Position numbers and translations under genes: made by a program
Source: Flavobacteriales bacterium UBA7690
GTDB lineage: Bacteria; Bacteroidota; Bacteroidia; Flavobacteriales_F; PHOS-HE28
NCBI GenBank assembly: GCA_002482775.1
Contig: DLGQ01000086.1
Location: 1 to 15,786 of the forward strand
Length of the DNA: 15,786 bases
Direction: 5' to 3'
In this document: positions 12,787-15,786 of the stretch, one piece after another
Layout: every line of letters starts with the position of its first letter
Numbering within the stretch: the first letter of the stretch is position 1
The notes under the pieces: generated by a model
What the model was told of the DNA's origin: nothing
Database searches by the model: none
Seen by the model: only the letters and a program-made list of their open reading frames with translations

Positions 12787-13512
12787 TTAGATACTGGCAT
12801 CGTCCGCCTCGAGTTCGAGCTCGGCGGTAACGATAGGTGCAGGCCATGGGCTGCTGCACACCGCTTCGAACGTGCAACCCTTGCGGCCTGCTGCGGTCTC
12901 CGTGGTGGTGATGGTGCTGGTGTCCAACTTGGCAGGGTAGTGTTCGCTACCCACCATGCGTTGTTTGCCTTCGGCATCCACACCTACGAAGTAGCAGCCC
13001 GCGTTCTGGATCCAGCGCATGAAGCCGAGCACTTCGGCACGGTTGCCAGGATGGAACAGCTTGATCTTGTTGATCCAGCTCTTGCCGTCCTTCTCACCCT
13101 GCATGGTGCTCTCCACCATACCGCTGTCCTCCGTGTTGTACAGGCGCTTCCAACCCTTCGTGGGTTTGAAGGTGTGGTCCACGGCAATGGTGCCCAGTTC
13201 AGCCATCGTGGTAGCGGCAGCACGGCTCACGGGTGCAGCATGACCGCCTGCTGCGATCTCCGTATGCAGGCAGTAGTATGCCGTGGTACGGATACCACCC
13301 ATGTTGTCGTCGCCATCGCCCCACAGGAGGTTACCCATGTTGAGGGCGAGCGCGTTGGTGGGTGTGCCTGGCAGCGAGGCGCTCAGGACGTGGCCATGTG
13401 CGGCAACACCTGCACCTACGGCAGCTAGTGCGAGTACGGGTGCGCCGAATACCATGGCCATGGCCGTAGCCATGATGGTGAGGGCGAGTACGATACGAGG
13501 TGTGGGTTTCAT
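12787..13512 (-). CDS. Probable phage major tail (tube) protein with a signal-peptide-like N terminus
   Basis: A 241-aa protein. From about residue 58 it reads like a tail tube protein of Bacteroidota phages: GNLLWGDG, ELGTIAVDHTFKPTKGWKRLYN, GEKDGKSWINKIKLFHPGN, MRWIQNAGCYFVG, and an ending with kGCTFEAV and SPWPAPI. The first 38 residues are a different matter: MKPTPR, a long hydrophobic run (IVLALTIMATAMAMVFGAP) and an Ala/Gly-rich part with possible A-x-A cleavage sites. Tail proteins normally assemble in the cytoplasm and have no such segment. The start at 13512 shares the context ACGATGAAACCC with the capsid gene. Function by pattern; family unconfirmed. Confidence 0.55.
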   Translation of the reverse strand: MKPTPRIVLALTIMATAMAMVFGAPVLALAAVGAGVAAHGHVLSASLPGTPTNALALNMGNLLWGDGDDNMGGIRTTAYYCLHTEIAAGGHAAPVSRAAATTMAELGTIAVDHTFKPTKGWKRLYNTEDSGMVESTMQGEKDGKSWINKIKLFHPGNRAEVLGFMRWIQNAGCYFVGVDAEGKQRMVGSEHYPAKLDTSTITTTETAAGRKGCTFEAVCSSPWPAPIVTAELELEADDASI

Positions 13513-13576
13513 CGTTATTGCTTTGGATCGTTGAGTTGCTGGTGCAGAACCTGGTGCTCGGTGGTGGGCTGTATTC

Positions 13577-14191
13577 TTACTTCACCTTCTTCACGCCGCG
13601 GAAGCCCCTGTTGTAGAGCTTCTCCAGCATGGCTTGGTCATTGGCCAGCTCCTGCCGGCTGAAGCTGCCTTCTGCGGTGATGATCTTGCCGCGACCTTGG
13701 CCGTCCGCACCTTGCAGCACGTACACACCACCGGTGGCTTTGGGCTGGTCGCCCTTGCCCCGTGTTACAGGTGGCGCTGGCTTGCCTGCCAGCTGCTGTT
13801 CCATGTGCCCCTTGCGGCGCTCTACCTGGCTGGCAGGTGGGGCGTTGCGTTCACGGGCTGGTGGCAGTGGTTCAGTGGTAGCCGGTGGCTCTGGGGCTGC
13901 TGGTGGAGTAGGTGCTGGCGCCTCAGTGTCAGCGTCCTTTTCATCGTCCAGGTCCTCGTCGTCATCCCCTTCATCGTCAGCGGCGCCCTCTTCGGATGCA
14001 GCTGCCTGGGTATCGTTCGCGGAGGGATCGGTGTCCGATGCTGGCGCATGGCCACCTTCGTTCTGCAGTGCTTTGATGCGCAGTGATGCGGCATCCAGCA
14101 CGTTCTTGCGGGTTTCGTCCTTGACGAACTCGCGCACCTCTTCCACGGTGGAAAGGGTGTTGATCTTCTTGATGGAATCGGAGGCGTTCAT
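13577..14191 (-). CDS. Phage protein with an acidic Pro-rich linker, 204 aa
   Basis: Three parts are visible. Residues 1-45 are a small helical domain (INTLSTVEEVREFVKDETRKNVLDAA). Residues about 48-115 are a low-complexity linker, first very acidic (GDDDEDLDDEKD), then Pro/Ala-rich. The C-terminal 75 residues form a compact, basic domain (GGVYVLQGADGQGRGKIITAEG, FSRQELANDQAMLEKL, YNRGFRGVKKVK, cited in parts). It lies between the capsid and tail genes, the usual place of head-completion proteins, but I do not recognise a family. Confidence 0.7.
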   Translation of the reverse strand: MNASDSIKKINTLSTVEEVREFVKDETRKNVLDAASLRIKALQNEGGHAPASDTDPSANDTQAAASEEGAADDEGDDDEDLDDEKDADTEAPAPTPPAAPEPPATTEPLPPARERNAPPASQVERRKGHMEQQLAGKPAPPVTRGKGDQPKATGGVYVLQGADGQGRGKIITAEGSFSRQELANDQAMLEKLYNRGFRGVKKVK

Positions 14192-14225
14192 GGTGCTCGG
14201 GTATAGTGTGGTTTCAGCGGTGGTT

Positions 14226-14258
14226 ACCGGGGGCTTTGATGCGATCGCTGCCCCCGGT
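14226..14258 (-). other. Intergenic hairpin after the capsid gene
   Basis: ACCGGGGGC (14226-14234) pairs perfectly with GCCCCCGGT (14250-14258), with a 15-base loop containing GCGATCGC. It lies in the 92-base gap downstream of the capsid gene. There is no T run, so it is more likely a partial terminator or RNA stabiliser than a full stop. Confidence 0.55.
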
Positions 14259-14283
14259 CGGGTCCACCACCATGAACCAGATC

Positions 14284-15435
14284 TTAGTTGCTGCTCTCGT
14301 CAGCTGGACGTACCACGTACACTTCCTCCGCGAGACCGAAGCCAACGCCTTCGTACCAGTCAGCCATCACGGCCACGCTACGAAGCGCTTTCTCCATGCC
14401 CACGTTGAAACTGTTCTTGCGCTCACCCAGCAAGAGGTTCCGCTTCGGCGTGATGATCATCCAGCCATGGTCACCGGCGCGGCCGATACCGTTCAGCGGC
14501 TTGATGAGCATGTTCTCACGACCATCGATGGTCATGGTGCGGGACTTGTTCTTCTGCGCGTAGTCGGCATCGTTGCCGTGCGTGTTCCGGCGATCGCGGA
14601 AGTAGGCGAGCTCTGTCTTGGGCGAGCAGAGGAACACCAGTTCTTCGTCCTGCAATTCTTGCGGCAGCATGTCCACGGCTTCCTCGAACGCACCGAACAC
14701 CTCGGTTGCGCTGGTCAGGTCCTTGGTCAGCGACAGTTCGTTCATGGTGCCTGCGAGCAGGCCGGCCTCGGCGATGGTCTTCAGGCCATCGTAGCTACCC
14801 AGCGTAGGGCCGGGGGTGGCATCGTTGGTGGCAGCCACATAAGCGCCTGCCCAATCGCAGTAGGCTTGGTTGGCGGCCCACTTGCCAGGCAGCAACACTT
14901 CCCAGATCCAGCGCACGATAGGCCACTTGCTGCGATCCGCTTCCGCGAGGTTCGCGAGGTAGCCGTAGTACGTGCTCTTGATCTTGTCCGGGTTGATGGA
15001 CAAGTCGATCTTGATGTTGCGCACCCGGAACGGGGTAGGCGTGAGGGTGACCGTGCCCTTCGGGCTGAAGTTGGTCTTGAAGGTCTGGATCACATCGGTG
15101 ATCTCGGCCTCGTCCAACTCCACGATGTCACCATCTACGATACGTTTGGTGGCCACGTCGGGATAGTCCCGCTTGTCCACCCGCGCCATCTGGATGTTGC
15201 TCACCGCCTGTCCGCCTGGGCGGAAGTAGGTCTGCGCTTCCTGGATGATGGTGCTGCTGTTAATGACGATATCGAACAGCTGCGCATTGGCCACCATGTC
15301 GGCAGCACCGGGCGCTTTGCTCACCAACCACAGGCTACCTGCGGCCATGGCAGCAGGCACACCCACTACCAAGAGCAGCGCGGTGGCCACCAGCATCGCG
15401 GAGATCGTCCGCATTTTGTTTCTGAAGGGTTTCAT
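14284..15435 (-). CDS. Probable phage major capsid protein with a signal-peptide-like N terminus
   Basis: A 383-aa protein of capsid size. The body (from about residue 47) reads like HK97-fold capsid proteins of Bacteroidota phages: an early YFRPGG region, DKRDYPDVATKRIVDGDIVELDE, a helical middle, FGAFEEAVDMLPQELQDEELVFLCSPKTE, and a strand-rich end with NMLIKPL, GDHGWMIITPKRN and GFGLAEEVYVV. The N-terminus is unexpected: MKPFRNKMR, then a hydrophobic core (AMLVATALLLVVGVPAA) and AMA before AGS, the layout of a type I signal peptide. M47 (ATG at 15297) is an alternative start that would remove it, but the same design in the tail gene argues that it is real. Confidence 0.6.
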   Translation of the reverse strand: MKPFRNKMRTISAMLVATALLLVVGVPAAMAAGSLWLVSKAPGAADMVANAQLFDIVINSSTIIQEAQTYFRPGGQAVSNIQMARVDKRDYPDVATKRIVDGDIVELDEAEITDVIQTFKTNFSPKGTVTLTPTPFRVRNIKIDLSINPDKIKSTYYGYLANLAEADRSKWPIVRWIWEVLLPGKWAANQAYCDWAGAYVAATNDATPGPTLGSYDGLKTIAEAGLLAGTMNELSLTKDLTSATEVFGAFEEAVDMLPQELQDEELVFLCSPKTELAYFRDRRNTHGNDADYAQKNKSRTMTIDGRENMLIKPLNGIGRAGDHGWMIITPKRNLLLGERKNSFNVGMEKALRSVAVMADWYEGVGFGLAEEVYVVRPADESSN

Positions 15436-15498
15436 CGTTCTCTGTTTTCGGGTTTGCGTTGTGCGCGTGTCGCGTCCTTCTCTCTGTGTGGTGCTGGG

Positions 15499-15786
15499 TT
15501 ATTTGGCACCCATGCTGATCCCGTCTTTCTCCGCTGCCTTCAGGCTCGGGTAATCGTCGGAACCATCGTTCTTCTTGTCCTCTTTGCGCTGGCGGCCGGC
15601 ATGTGCGCTGGCGCCTTCGCCACCCCACTTGTCAGCGGCAGCGGCCAAGGCTTGTGCAGGGGTCTTGCCCACTTCCACCTCGATCTTGTTCGCCTCGATG
15701 CTGGCGGCAATGGCCTTGTCGTCCTCGGCCTTCGCCGTGAGCAACGCATCCACCGGGGTTTCGCCCTCCTTCACCGGCAACTTGGC
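15499..15786 (-). CDS. C-terminal end of an unknown protein upstream of the capsid gene (cut by window edge)
   Basis: The last 95 residues are visible; the frame stays open to the window edge, so a TTG at 15780 is unlikely to be the start. Two similar short units can be seen, VKEGETPVDALLTAKAEDDK and VEVGKTPAQALAAAADKW, followed by a charged Gly-rich stretch (GRQRKEDKKNDGSDD) and LKAAEKDGISMGAK. Position just before the capsid gene would suit a scaffold or head-maturation protease, but no catalytic motif is in view. Confidence 0.55.
   Translation of the reverse strand, partial: AKLPVKEGETPVDALLTAKAEDDKAIAASIEANKIEVEVGKTPAQALAAAADKWGGEGASAHAGRQRKEDKKNDGSDDYPSLKAAEKDGISMGAK

Noticed and set aside
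1..15786. CRISPR array or toxin-antitoxin pair
   Set aside because: No regularly spaced repeats were seen, and none of the small coupled genes has a recognisable toxin or antitoxin motif.

Overview
The window joins a short chromosomal segment (about 1-725) to a phage-derived gene block (about 2502-15786), with a cargo-carrying insertion sequence exactly between them. The host is Gram-negative (LpxD-type acyltransferase, envelope glycan enzymes). My best guess is a high-GC member of Bacteroidota: starts lack clear Shine-Dalgarno sequences, a TAnnTTTG-type -7 box lies upstream of the first gene, and the phage proteins resemble those of Bacteroidota phages. This assignment is inference.

Layout. 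1-195 (-): start of a response regulator gene. 323-395 and 495-567 (+): tRNA-Gly(CCC) and tRNA-Trp(CCA), each followed by a hairpin. 726-2493: a complete IS1595-family element with 22-bp terminal inverted repeats (one mismatch) and a perfect 8-bp target duplication, TTCTGTTA. It carries a transposase, two tiny Lys/Pro-rich ORFs, a 130-aa cargo gene resembling DUF1541, and an internal 31-bp hairpin flanked by its own 8-bp direct repeat. The element sits between the last gene of the phage block and a terminator-like hairpin.

2521-15786 (all -): read in the direction of transcription, the phage block begins with the end of an unknown protein, a probable major capsid protein, a linker-rich protein, a probable tail tube protein and another phage-type protein, separated by short gaps, three of which contain a strong hairpin. 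Then, from 12125 down to 2871, thirteen genes follow almost without a gap. Most junctions are 4-bp ATGA overlaps. The order is LmbE/PIG-L deacetylase, LpxD-like N-acyltransferase, small basic protein, family-2-like glycosyltransferase, asparagine synthase-like amidotransferase, zinc-ribbon protein, membrane protein, Stealth-like sugar-phosphate transferase, M50 site-2 protease, two unknown proteins, probable small terminase and large terminase. A short frame-split gene closes the block.

The striking point is that an apparent amino-sugar or envelope-glycan pathway (deacetylate, re-acylate, amidate, transfer sugar and sugar phosphate) plus an intramembrane protease lies inside the same coupled polycistron as the packaging motor, while the two main structural proteins have signal-peptide-like N termini. 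No portal or integrase is seen, and capsid genes precede terminase genes, the reverse of the usual order. It may be a prophage with an envelope-modifying cassette, or a domesticated phage-derived particle system. The sequence alone does not decide between these.
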